A DNA stretch of 41,967 nt, from positions 1 to 41,967 of the forward strand of contig JAKLKB010000052.1 of assembly GCA_023150835.1 (NCBI GenBank). The letters run 5' to 3'. Position numbers and translations under genes: made by a program. The DNA comes from Myxococcota bacterium (lineage in GTDB: Bacteria; Myxococcota_C; UBA6777). The notes beneath the pieces are model-generated. The model had not been told where the DNA came from and did not search any database. It saw only the letters and a list, made by a program, of their open reading frames with translations. Of this stretch, positions 26,109 through 32,922 are shown piece by piece. The stretch's first letter is position 1; the number at the start of each line of letters is the position of its first letter.

Positions 26109-27170
26109 TTGCTTCGTACGAATCCCACTCCCCCTACTGACATCTCGGAAGCTCCGCTGTTTTTGCGTGCGCTGTGGGGCGAAGACACGCCACGCGCTCC
26201 GATCTGGATTATGCGCCAAGCCGGTCGCTATCTGCCCGAATATCGGGCGCTCAAAGAAAAATATTCTTTTTGGCAGATGTGCGAAGAACCCGACCTTGCC
26301 GCCGAAGTGACACTTCAACCCTTGGCCCGCTATCCTCTCGATGCCGCCATCGTCTTTAGCGATATCATGACGCCGTTGTCTTCGATGGGTGTGGACGTGG
26401 CCTTTCACCCCGGACCTGTGGTCGCTGCTCCCATCCGCACACCCGCCGATATCCAAGCCCTTCGCGTCCCCGCAGAAGACGAGATATCCCCTTATGTCGG
26501 CGAGGCCATCCGCATCTTACGCCGCTCCCTGCATGTACCCTTGATCGGCTTTGCAGGAGCCCCCCTCACGCTCGCAACCTACTTGATCCAAGGGCAAGGC
26601 AGCAAAGAATATCCCACCCTTCGGCAATTTCTATGGGGCGAGCCTGATCTCGCCCATGCTCTTTTAGAGAAGCTCGCCGAGATGACTGCACGTTATCTCC
26701 GTATGCAGATCAAAGCAGGAGCCCAAGCGATCCAGTTGTTCGACTCTTGGGCAGGCTTACACAGCGCCCCGATATACCGTACCTTTGGCGCTTCTTATGC
26801 AGCAAAAGTCCTCGATCGTCTGGCTGATCTTGATGTTCCGCGTATCTATATCGCCGTCGGTGCATCTCATCTCTACGAAGAGATCGCTGCCTTGCCTGTC
26901 GAGGCCGTCAGCGTAGACTGGCGGATGCCTCTTGATCTCGTCCGCCGCGCCTTGCCCGCAAAAACCCTCCAAGGCAATCTGGAACCTGCGATCTTGTTGG
27001 CTCCTCCCCAAGTCATCGAAGAACAAGCGCAAGATATCTTGCGGCGCGGTATCGGCGGAGCCCACGTCTTTAACCTCGGTCACGGGATCTTTCCCCAAAC
27101 GCCCCCCGAACATCTCGCGCACCTGATCGACGTGGTGCAACGCTTTGACCGCCACGCCCCCCATCCCTGA
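26109..27170 (+). CDS. hemE: Uroporphyrinogen decarboxylase
   Basis: The 353-residue cytoplasmic enzyme decarboxylates uroporphyrinogen III to coproporphyrinogen III. Signature RQAGRYLPEYR is at residues 36-46, the catalytic-Asp segment AAIVFSDIMT follows, and GFAGAPLTLATYLIQG and the C-terminal FNLGHGI are present. A TTG start at 26109 is chosen because a perfect AAGGAGG ends five bases before it and the reading gives the normal family length; the next in-frame ATG would remove the RQAGR signature region. The rare start could lower translation relative to its neighbours. Confidence 0.94.
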   Translation: MLRTNPTPPTDISEAPLFLRALWGEDTPRAPIWIMRQAGRYLPEYRALKEKYSFWQMCEEPDLAAEVTLQPLARYPLDAAIVFSDIMTPLSSMGVDVAFHPGPVVAAPIRTPADIQALRVPAEDEISPYVGEAIRILRRSLHVPLIGFAGAPLTLATYLIQGQGSKEYPTLRQFLWGEPDLAHALLEKLAEMTARYLRMQIKAGAQAIQLFDSWAGLHSAPIYRTFGASYAAKVLDRLADLDVPRIYIAVGASHLYEEIAALPVEAVSVDWRMPLDLVRRALPAKTLQGNLEPAILLAPPQVIEEQAQDILRRGIGGAHVFNLGHGIFPQTPPEHLAHLIDVVQRFDRHAPHP

Positions 27171-27207
27171 TCGACTCGACGCACCCACAAACCAAGGAGT
27201 TCTTGCG

Positions 27208-27711
27208 ATGTTCGCTGATGTCCTACCCACAAATCGATGGTTCGGCTTTGCCTTCCTCGCCTTTGTTGTGGGCTCGGTGCTTTGGCTCGCCACCCCACAT
27301 CAAAGCGCTGCCAAACCCACACCACCGCCCAAAACGCCCTCCAGCGGATCCTTGACGATCCTGATCCAAGGCTTGCGCAACAACGATGGCCGCGTTTCCT
27401 TGACCCTCTACAACCGCGCTGACGGATATCCCATGAAACCAAAACTCGCCTTCGCTAAACGCGAAACCTCGATCCAAAACAAACAAGTTCGCTTCGTCTT
27501 TCCTGCCCTACCCTTCGGCACTTACGCTGTGGCTGCTTACCACGACGAAAACGCCAACGGCAAACTCGACACCAATTGGATCGGTATCCCCCGCGAAGGA
27601 ACCGCCGCTTCCAACAACGCCAAAGGCTTTATGGGCCCCCCCAAATTCCGTGACGCACGCTTTGACTTCAAACAAACCCCGCTCACCGTCTCCATGAAGA
27701 TGAATTACTGA
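27208..27711 (+). CDS. DUF2141 secreted protein in haem operon
   Basis: A 167-residue protein with an N-terminal membrane/signal segment (about 11-30) and Pro-rich linker, then a DUF2141 domain: LTILIQGLRNNDGRVSLTLYN, GTYAVAAYHDENANGKLDTNWIGIP, and GFMGPPKFRDARF. These are diagnostic of the family, which is envelope-located and of unknown biochemical function. AAGGAG lies eight bases before the ATG at 27208. It sits between hemE and hemH (five bases before hemH), so it is co-transcribed with haem genes; whether it handles porphyrin or is simply a passenger is not known. Confidence 0.9.
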   Translation: MFADVLPTNRWFGFAFLAFVVGSVLWLATPHQSAAKPTPPPKTPSSGSLTILIQGLRNNDGRVSLTLYNRADGYPMKPKLAFAKRETSIQNKQVRFVFPALPFGTYAVAAYHDENANGKLDTNWIGIPREGTAASNNAKGFMGPPKFRDARFDFKQTPLTVSMKMNY

Positions 27712-27716
27712 TCCGC

Positions 27717-28829
27717 ATGACGACAAAAAAATCTCCCACAGGAATTGTTCTGCTCAACCTCGGTGGCCCCGCAACCCAAGATGAAGTTCAACCCTTTTTG
27801 ATGCGCCTGTTTGCGGATCGAGAGATCATCCAGCTTCCTTGGCAAAGCGTCTTCGGACCCTTTCTCGCCAAACGTCGCACCCCCAAAGTCCAGAAACTTT
27901 ACCAAACCATCGGTGGCGGCTCGCCGATCAAGATGTGGACGCAAAAACAAGGCGACGGAATGGTGCGTTTGCTCGACACCCTTTCGCCCGAAACCGCCCC
28001 CCACAAAGCCTACATCGCGTTTCGTTATGCCGCCCCCCTCAGCGAAGACGCCCTTCAAGCCATGCGCAATGATGGTGTCCAACGCGCCATCGCTTTTACG
28101 CAGTACCCGCACTTTTCCTGTGCCACCACAGGTTCCAGCCTCAACGAGCTATGGCGAGCGCTTGATCGTTTGGGGATGCAAGATGCGTTTGCATGGAGCG
28201 TGATCGATCGATGGCCGACCCACGCGGGTTTTATTCAGGCGATGGTCAAAAAGATCGAAGAAGGATTGGCATCTTTCCCCGAAGAAGAGCGCGAACAAGT
28301 GGTCTTGCTTTTTAGCGCACACTCTCTGCCGTTGCGGATCGTCGATCGCGGCGATCCTTATCCCGAAGAGATCGCCGAAACCATCCATCTCGTCATGCGC
28401 TCGATACAGTATCGACACCGTTATCTGCTGTCTTATCAGTCCGAAGTCGGCCCTGTCCGATGGCTTGGACCCAGTACCGAAAAGATGATCCGCGCCCTCC
28501 CCGAAAAAGGCTATCGCCATGTCCTTGTGGTTCCGATCGCTTTTACCTCCGATCACATCGAGACCTTGGTCGAGATCGATCAAGAATACGGTGAACTCGC
28601 CCACCAATGCGGGCTAACCCACTTTCACCGCGCTCCCGCACTCAACGATGACCCCCTTTTCATCGAAGCAATGGCCGATATCGTCCTCCAACATCTCCAA
28701 AAACAAGAAGTCGCCTCGCTTCAATACAGCATGCGTTGCCCCGGTTGCACCAACCCACGATGCCGACAAGTCACCCACCCATTCCAACCCTACCAAGGCA
28801 TCCCCCAACCCAAAACCCTCCCACGCTAA
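27717..28829 (+). CDS. hemH: Ferrochelatase, [2Fe-2S] and animal-like
   Basis: This 370-residue enzyme inserts Fe2+ into protoporphyrin IX to make haem. It shows LLNLGGP, GGGSPIKMWT, FSAHSLP, RGDPYP and the catalytic His280 in PIAFTSDHIETL. From about residue 60 to the end it is unusually close to human ferrochelatase, including TAPHKAYIAFRY, AIAFTQYPHFSC, TTGSSLN and IDRWPTH. The four [2Fe-2S] ligands of the animal enzyme are all present: C135 (FSCATTGS) and C341, C344, C349 in the C-terminal CPGCTNPRC. It starts five bases after the DUF2141 stop and ends the haem run; no terminator is obvious. Confidence 0.96.
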   Translation: MTTKKSPTGIVLLNLGGPATQDEVQPFLMRLFADREIIQLPWQSVFGPFLAKRRTPKVQKLYQTIGGGSPIKMWTQKQGDGMVRLLDTLSPETAPHKAYIAFRYAAPLSEDALQAMRNDGVQRAIAFTQYPHFSCATTGSSLNELWRALDRLGMQDAFAWSVIDRWPTHAGFIQAMVKKIEEGLASFPEEEREQVVLLFSAHSLPLRIVDRGDPYPEEIAETIHLVMRSIQYRHRYLLSYQSEVGPVRWLGPSTEKMIRALPEKGYRHVLVVPIAFTSDHIETLVEIDQEYGELAHQCGLTHFHRAPALNDDPLFIEAMADIVLQHLQKQEVASLQYSMRCPGCTNPRCRQVTHPFQPYQGIPQPKTLPR

Positions 28830-28850
28830 ACTCCACAGGAGGCTTTTTTG

Positions 28851-30059
28851 ATGAAACGGTTGACCGATCAAGAGTTGCTCGATCTCCTTGATGACACCGA
28901 GTCTGATCGCGCCGAGCGCAAACAATCCTTCAAAGGCGACACTCCCAGCAAAAGCAGGCAAGCCGTCTGTGCATTTGCCAACGACCTACCCAACCACAAC
29001 GAACCCGGTATCCTCTTTGTGGGCGTAAGAGACGACGGTACCCCTTCACACGAACCGATCACGGATAGGTTGTTGCAATCGTTGGCCGATATGAAAACAG
29101 ACGGCAACATCCTACCGATGCCTGTGATCTCTGTCGAAAAGCGCCTATTAAAAGGGGCCGAGATGGCTGTTGTTGTCGTCATGCCCTCCGATATGCCGCC
29201 CGTCAAGTTCGAGGGACGCATCTGGATCCGCACCGGCCCACGAAGAGCCATCGCCAACGAGCAAGAAGAACGGATCTTGATTGAAAAACGCCGTTATAAA
29301 AATCTGCCGTTTGATCTCTATCCTATCCCAACCGCCCACATCACCGATCTTTCGCGTGTGATCTTTGAAGCTGAATTTCTCCCTGCTGCGTTTGCTTCCG
29401 ATGTATTAGAAGAAAATGGTCGGAGTTACGAAGAGCGTTTGGCTTCTTGCAAGATGATCGTGTCGCCGACAGACACGACACCAACGGTTCTTGGGTTGCT
29501 TGCCTTGGGCAAGAGTCCACAAGATTTTCTGCGTGGCGCGTCTATCCAATTTCTTCGTATCGACGGAATCCATCTCGAAGATCCTGTCGTAGACGAAGAA
29601 GAGATGGGAGGTGCGGTCGTGGAGATGTTGCGTCGCGTTGAAGAGAAATTACGCGCCCACAACCGAAGCGCCGTCGATGTGACCTCCAACGCAACACACG
29701 AGATCGAGCACCCATATCCGATGGCGGCGCTTTTGCAGATCGTCTACAATGCCGTCTTTCACCGAACCTACGAGCGAACGAATGCCCCGATCCGTGTCTA
29801 TTGGTTCAATGATCGGATCGAAGTGAATAGCCCCGGTGGGCCCTACGGAAACGTCACCCCAGAAAACTTTGGTCAGCCGGGTGTCACCGATTATCGCAAT
29901 CCAAATATCGGGGATATCCTAAAGACTTTTGGCTTTATCCAAGGATTTGGTCGTGGGATCGCCATCGCCCGCAAAGAGATGCAGAAGAATGGCAACCCAC
30001 CCATCGAGTTCCAGACCAACCAAAGCCTTGTCTTGTGTACGTTAAGGAAAAAGCCTTGA
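28851..30059 (+). CDS. AlbA_2 / GHKL-ATPase-like putative transcriptional regulator
   Basis: A 402-residue cytoplasmic protein. The N-terminal half is an AlbA_2 (Schlafen AlbA_2-type) domain: ERKQSF, VCAFANDLPN, GILFVGVRDDG and GRIWIRTGPRRAIA. The C-terminal half is an HATPase_c_4 (GHKL-like) domain with QIVYNAVFHRTYERTNAPIR, DRIEVNSPGG and GFGRGI. Proteins with this pair are annotated as putative DNA-binding or ATP-dependent regulators and occur near defence genes. The ATG at 28851 has AGGAGG eight bases upstream; a TTG at 28848 is also possible. Its stop overlaps the ParA-like gene start (TTGA), so the two are translationally coupled. The function of the pair is unknown. Confidence 0.85.
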   Translation: MKRLTDQELLDLLDDTESDRAERKQSFKGDTPSKSRQAVCAFANDLPNHNEPGILFVGVRDDGTPSHEPITDRLLQSLADMKTDGNILPMPVISVEKRLLKGAEMAVVVVMPSDMPPVKFEGRIWIRTGPRRAIANEQEERILIEKRRYKNLPFDLYPIPTAHITDLSRVIFEAEFLPAAFASDVLEENGRSYEERLASCKMIVSPTDTTPTVLGLLALGKSPQDFLRGASIQFLRIDGIHLEDPVVDEEEMGGAVVEMLRRVEEKLRAHNRSAVDVTSNATHEIEHPYPMAALLQIVYNAVFHRTYERTNAPIRVYWFNDRIEVNSPGGPYGNVTPENFGQPGVTDYRNPNIGDILKTFGFIQGFGRGIAIARKEMQKNGNPPIEFQTNQSLVLCTLRKKP

Positions 30060-31084
30060 GCGAAAAACCACCCGTCTTAACCTTTTTCAATAACAAAGGA
30101 GGCGTGGGGAAAACCTTGCTGCTCTATCACCTTGCTTGGATGTACGCGAGCCTACACAAGCGAGTTCTGGCAGTCGATCTTGATCCACAATCGAACCTCA
30201 CGGCGTTGTTCCTCAAAGAAGACGCCATCGAAGAGCTTTGGGAGGGAGGGCAAGCAGGGGCAACCGTCTTTCGTGCGATCGAGCCGCTTATGGGGGGGGG
30301 AGGTATCGTTTCGCCTGTGGTGCAAAAGATCACTCCTTCTCTTTATCTCTTGCCCGGCGATGTTGCGCTTTCAAGGTTTGAAGAAACGCTCTCCTCTGCG
30401 TGGCCTGATAGCATGGGTGATCAGAATCTCTATCGCCCGATGCGAGCGCTTTCGGCGTTTTGGCAAGTGATACAGAGCGGGGCAAAGCAGATCGCCGCCG
30501 ATATCGTCTTGGTGGATGTCGGCCCCAATCTGGGGGCGATCAACCGATGCGCTTTGATCGCAACGGACTTTGTGCTCCTTCCTTTGGGGGCGGACTTGTT
30601 TTCCCTTCAAGCTCTGAAAAACCTTGGCCCAACCCTTCGGACATGGCGAAGCCTTTGGCACAAACGCCGCGAAAACTGGTCATCTCGTTCAGAAGCTGCT
30701 CAACATCCAGAGATGGAACTCCCCCAAGGATCGATGCAGGTCGTGGGGTATGTTTGCCAGCAGTACGGGATCCGTTTGGAACGTCCCGTGGTGGCCTACG
30801 AAAAGTGGGCCAATCGTATCCCCGACGCCTACCGAGAAACGGTTCTCGATCAAGAGGCGATCCACGGTCTCCACCCACCCGATGATCCCGAATGTCTCGC
30901 TGTCGTGAAACATTATCGCAGCCTCGTTTCGATGGGCCAAGAACACCACAAACCCATCTTTTCACTCACTTCGGCAGATGGGGCCATCGGCTCCCACGCA
31001 AATGCCGTTCAAAGCGCGAAACACGACTTCAAAGAGTTGGCCCGCAAGATCGCCAACAAGATATCTCTGCCGATGGCCAAATAA
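30056..31084 (+). CDS. ParA/MinD-type ATPase coupled to the AlbA_2 protein
   Basis: A 342-residue ParA-superfamily ATPase. Deviant Walker A NNKGGVGKT is at about residues 15-23, VDLDPQSNLT follows (switch region), and the Walker B-like segment ILVDVGPNLGAINR is near 150. There is no ParB gene next to it. The protein is longer than a minimal ParA, with a C-terminal helical extension. A TTG start at 30056 overlaps the upstream stop (TTGA) and has AAGGA seven bases upstream. The stop codon is overlapped by a family A repeat. Possible roles are positioning or an ATP-dependent partner of the AlbA_2/GHKL protein, possibly in defence; both are inference. Confidence 0.88.
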   Translation: MSEKPPVLTFFNNKGGVGKTLLLYHLAWMYASLHKRVLAVDLDPQSNLTALFLKEDAIEELWEGGQAGATVFRAIEPLMGGGGIVSPVVQKITPSLYLLPGDVALSRFEETLSSAWPDSMGDQNLYRPMRALSAFWQVIQSGAKQIAADIVLVDVGPNLGAINRCALIATDFVLLPLGADLFSLQALKNLGPTLRTWRSLWHKRRENWSSRSEAAQHPEMELPQGSMQVVGYVCQQYGIRLERPVVAYEKWANRIPDAYRETVLDQEAIHGLHPPDDPECLAVVKHYRSLVSMGQEHHKPIFSLTSADGAIGSHANAVQSAKHDFKELARKIANKISLPMAK

Positions 31085-31141
31085 TACGAGATCCGCCCAT
31101 CGTGTGATCGTAAAAGCGTAGGGCAGACAGGTGTGACTGCC
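31083..31141. repeat. Family A repeat, half copy at the ParA-like stop codon
   Basis: The element begins ATACGAGATCCGCCC at 31084, overlapping the TAA stop (31082-31084), and continues through TCGTAAAAGCGTAGGGCAG into a hairpin GGCAGACA...TGACTGCC. The distal half is missing. The same hairpin variant occurs at about 41841. Confidence 0.75.
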
Positions 31142-31145
31142 TCCG

Positions 31146-31865
31146 CTATTTTTTGGGTGTGCGTGGTTTGTGGAATGCGAGCGCAGCAGCTTCAGCGCGT
31201 TCGAGGGGGGCTTCGATGTGTTCTTGACGCCAAGGGGCGAGCGCATGGCCATCAGGGTATTTGGCGCGGGTGTAGCGCAAAAAGCGTGTGAATGTTTTGT
31301 CGAGGTATTTTCGTGCGGCGCTCGCTTGTTCGGAGACCGCTTTGCGTTCTTCTTTCGATCCGTGAAATTCGTTGAGGGCTAGGATGTAGTCTTGGTGGGA
31401 AGCTTCAAGCAGAGTCAACCATTCTTCGAGTTGGTGGGCTTGGAGGAAGTCGACGACTTGGCTGTCTTTGGCATCACGAAGAAAGGCTTGTGTCTGCGCC
31501 GCCTCTGCTTTGTAGGGGAGTTCGATGATGGCGCTGATGCCTTTAGGAAAAAGTTTCTTTTGCACAGCTTTGGCTTGGTTGTAGGTGTGTTCTTCGCCTT
31601 TGACAAAGGCTTTGCGTTGGATCGCTTCGATGTGGCTCGCCAAACCTTGGAAGCAAGCGTCCAGAACCGCATCCGCATCGCTCATCCGAGAAGCTTGGGC
31701 TTCTTGTTCTTTCCACGCTTTGAGTGTGGTGAGATGTTCGTTGATCTCGCTGGCGATCTCTTGTGCTGTGGTGTCGTTGTGGAACTTTGTATCTTGGAGA
31801 GCCAAAAGGAAGTCTTCGGCGAGCGTGACCCGCTGCTCGTCTTGGAGGTAAGCGTTCTTTGCCAT
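31146..31865 (-). CDS. Helical protein of unknown function
   Basis: A 239-residue cytoplasmic protein predicted to be almost wholly alpha-helical, rich in Ala/Gln/Glu/Lys (LAEDFLLALQDTK, AEAAQTQAFLRDAKDS, ARKYLDKTFTRFLRYTRAK), with a basic C-terminal tail. No signal peptide, membrane segment or catalytic motif is seen. The ATG at 31865 has AAAGGA ten bases upstream. It is convergent with the ParA-like gene and divergent from the helicase gene; the hairpin in the family A half copy lies at its 3' end and may serve as a shared terminator. I do not recognise a family. Confidence 0.7.
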   Translation of the reverse strand: MAKNAYLQDEQRVTLAEDFLLALQDTKFHNDTTAQEIASEINEHLTTLKAWKEQEAQASRMSDADAVLDACFQGLASHIEAIQRKAFVKGEEHTYNQAKAVQKKLFPKGISAIIELPYKAEAAQTQAFLRDAKDSQVVDFLQAHQLEEWLTLLEASHQDYILALNEFHGSKEERKAVSEQASAARKYLDKTFTRFLRYTRAKYPDGHALAPWRQEHIEAPLERAEAAALAFHKPRTPKK

Positions 31866-32027
31866 CTGTTCGGCATCCTTTCTTGTGCAAGGAGAGAAGT
31901 GACTTGGGGTGGTGGTTCTTGTTCAGCAGGTCGTATCACAAGCTCTCTTTGTTGAAAAGGGGGGATCGTTTTCGTATGGATGAAGACTTGCGCGGTGGAA
32001 GGGTGTTGTGGGGGCGTTCTGGCCTCG

Positions 32028-32298
32028 GATGGGCTGTCTGGAAAAGCAAAGAGCGTATTCTGGTTTCGGATGGGCTGTCTGGAAAGTCAAACAGCGTATT
32101 CGGGTTTCGGATAAGCTGTCTGGAAAGTCAAACAGCGTATTCGGGTTTCGGATAAGCTGTCTGGAAAGTCAAACAGCGTATTCGGGTTTCGGATAAGCTG
32201 TCTGGAAAGTCAAACAGCTTATTCGGGTTTCGGATGGGCTGTCTGGAAAGTCAAACAGCTTATTCGGGTTTCGGATGGGCTGTCTGGAAAAGCGGAGA
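32028..32298. repeat. 41-bp tandem array, six full units and a partial
   Basis: Units begin at 32028, 32069, 32110, 32151, 32192 and 32233, with a truncated seventh at 32274. The consensus starts GATAAGCTGTCTGGAAAGTC and ends ATTCGGGTTTCG. The first, sixth and seventh carry GATGGG in place of GATAAG. The period is not a multiple of three, so any reading frame shifts at each unit and the array is non-coding. There are no spacers. Confidence 0.92.
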
Positions 32299-32299
32299 A

Positions 32300-32456
32300 A
32301 TGTAGGGGCAGCCCCGTGGCTGCCCAAGAATAGGGCGTCTACGCATCGCAGATGCGGTATCATACGAAAACCGCGTATTGCGTGATCGGATGATGTAGGG
32401 GCGGTTCGCGAACCGCCCGTCTTTCGGGATGATCACACAACAGGCAGATGTCGTAT
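32300..32456. repeat. Family A pieces with perfect palindrome core
   Basis: The first part (about 32300-32340) is a family A core with GTAGGGGCAGCCCC. From 32361 a second element reads ATACGAAAACCGC, then a distinct core, and ends GGCAGATGTCGTAT at about 32455, so the family A ends flank a different centre. That centre, GGGCGGTTCGCGAACCGCCC (32399-32418), is a perfect 20-bp palindrome. Confidence 0.75.
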
Positions 32457-32460
32457 GGGG

Positions 32461-32592
32461 GGCAGCCACAGGGGTTGCGATAGACACGGGGTCATTGTTG
32501 TGTCAAACGCACGTGCGTTGGGCAGCCACAGGGGTTGCGACAGACACGGGGTCATTGTTGTGTCAAACGCACGTGCGTTGGGCAGCCACAGG
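32461..32592. repeat. 60-bp tandem duplication
   Basis: Two copies (32461-32520 and 32521-32580) start GGCAGCCACAGGGGTTGCGA and end CACGTGCGTTG, differing at one base. A third copy starts at 32581 and changes after 12 bases into a family A core (GGGGGCTGCCCCTAC). CACGTG in each unit is a palindrome. Confidence 0.9.
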
Positions 32593-32709
32593 GGGCTGCC
32601 CCTACAGGGACGGGGTCATGATGGCATCCCATACCGCGCATCATCCGTTGTTTTCGTAGGAGCAGGGCTTGCCCCTGCCCAATACACCACGGTCTGTTCT
32701 GCCACGTTT

Positions 32710-32785
32710 GTTGGGGCAAACGTCCGTCGTTGGGGCAAACGTCCGTCGTTCGGGCAAACGTCCGTCGTTCGGGCAAACGTCCGTC
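32710..32785. repeat. 19-bp tandem array upstream of helicase gene
   Basis: Four exact or near-exact 19-bp units, GTTSGGGCAAACGTCCGTC, begin at 32710, 32729, 32748 and 32767; the first two have GTTGGG and the last two GTTCGG. The array lies about 140-210 bases before the helicase start and may affect its promoter spacing. Confidence 0.92.
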
Positions 32786-32922
32786 GTTCGAACATTGGCC
32801 TTTTTTGTACCCAGCGTCGAGTCCGAAGGGGGGAAGTTGAAAGCCCTCTTGCGAGAAGAATCTTTCTTGCTACACTCGGAGATATTGGAAAAGAAAACGT
32901 TGGTGAACCTGAGGACGGACAG

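Larger units (their letters stand above)
31866..32922. other. Repeat-dense divergent spacer before the defence pair
   Basis: This 1,057-base non-coding region contains a 41-bp tandem array (32028-32298), family A pieces (32300-32456), a perfect 20-bp palindrome (32399-32418), a 60-bp tandem duplication (32461-32592), a GTAGGAGCAGGGCTTGCCCC hairpin (about 32657-32681) and a 19-bp array (32710-32785). The frame continuous with the helicase gene from 32455 translates only repeats, so it is leader sequence. The helicase promoter must lie in the last 130 bases or within these repeats. Confidence 0.75.

Noticed and set aside
32455-32922. N-terminal extension of the helicase frame
   Set aside because: It translates the 60-bp and 19-bp arrays (repeated RGCDRHGVIVVSNARALGSH and RPSFGQTSV-like text) and has no ribosome-binding site; the ATG at 32923 has one.
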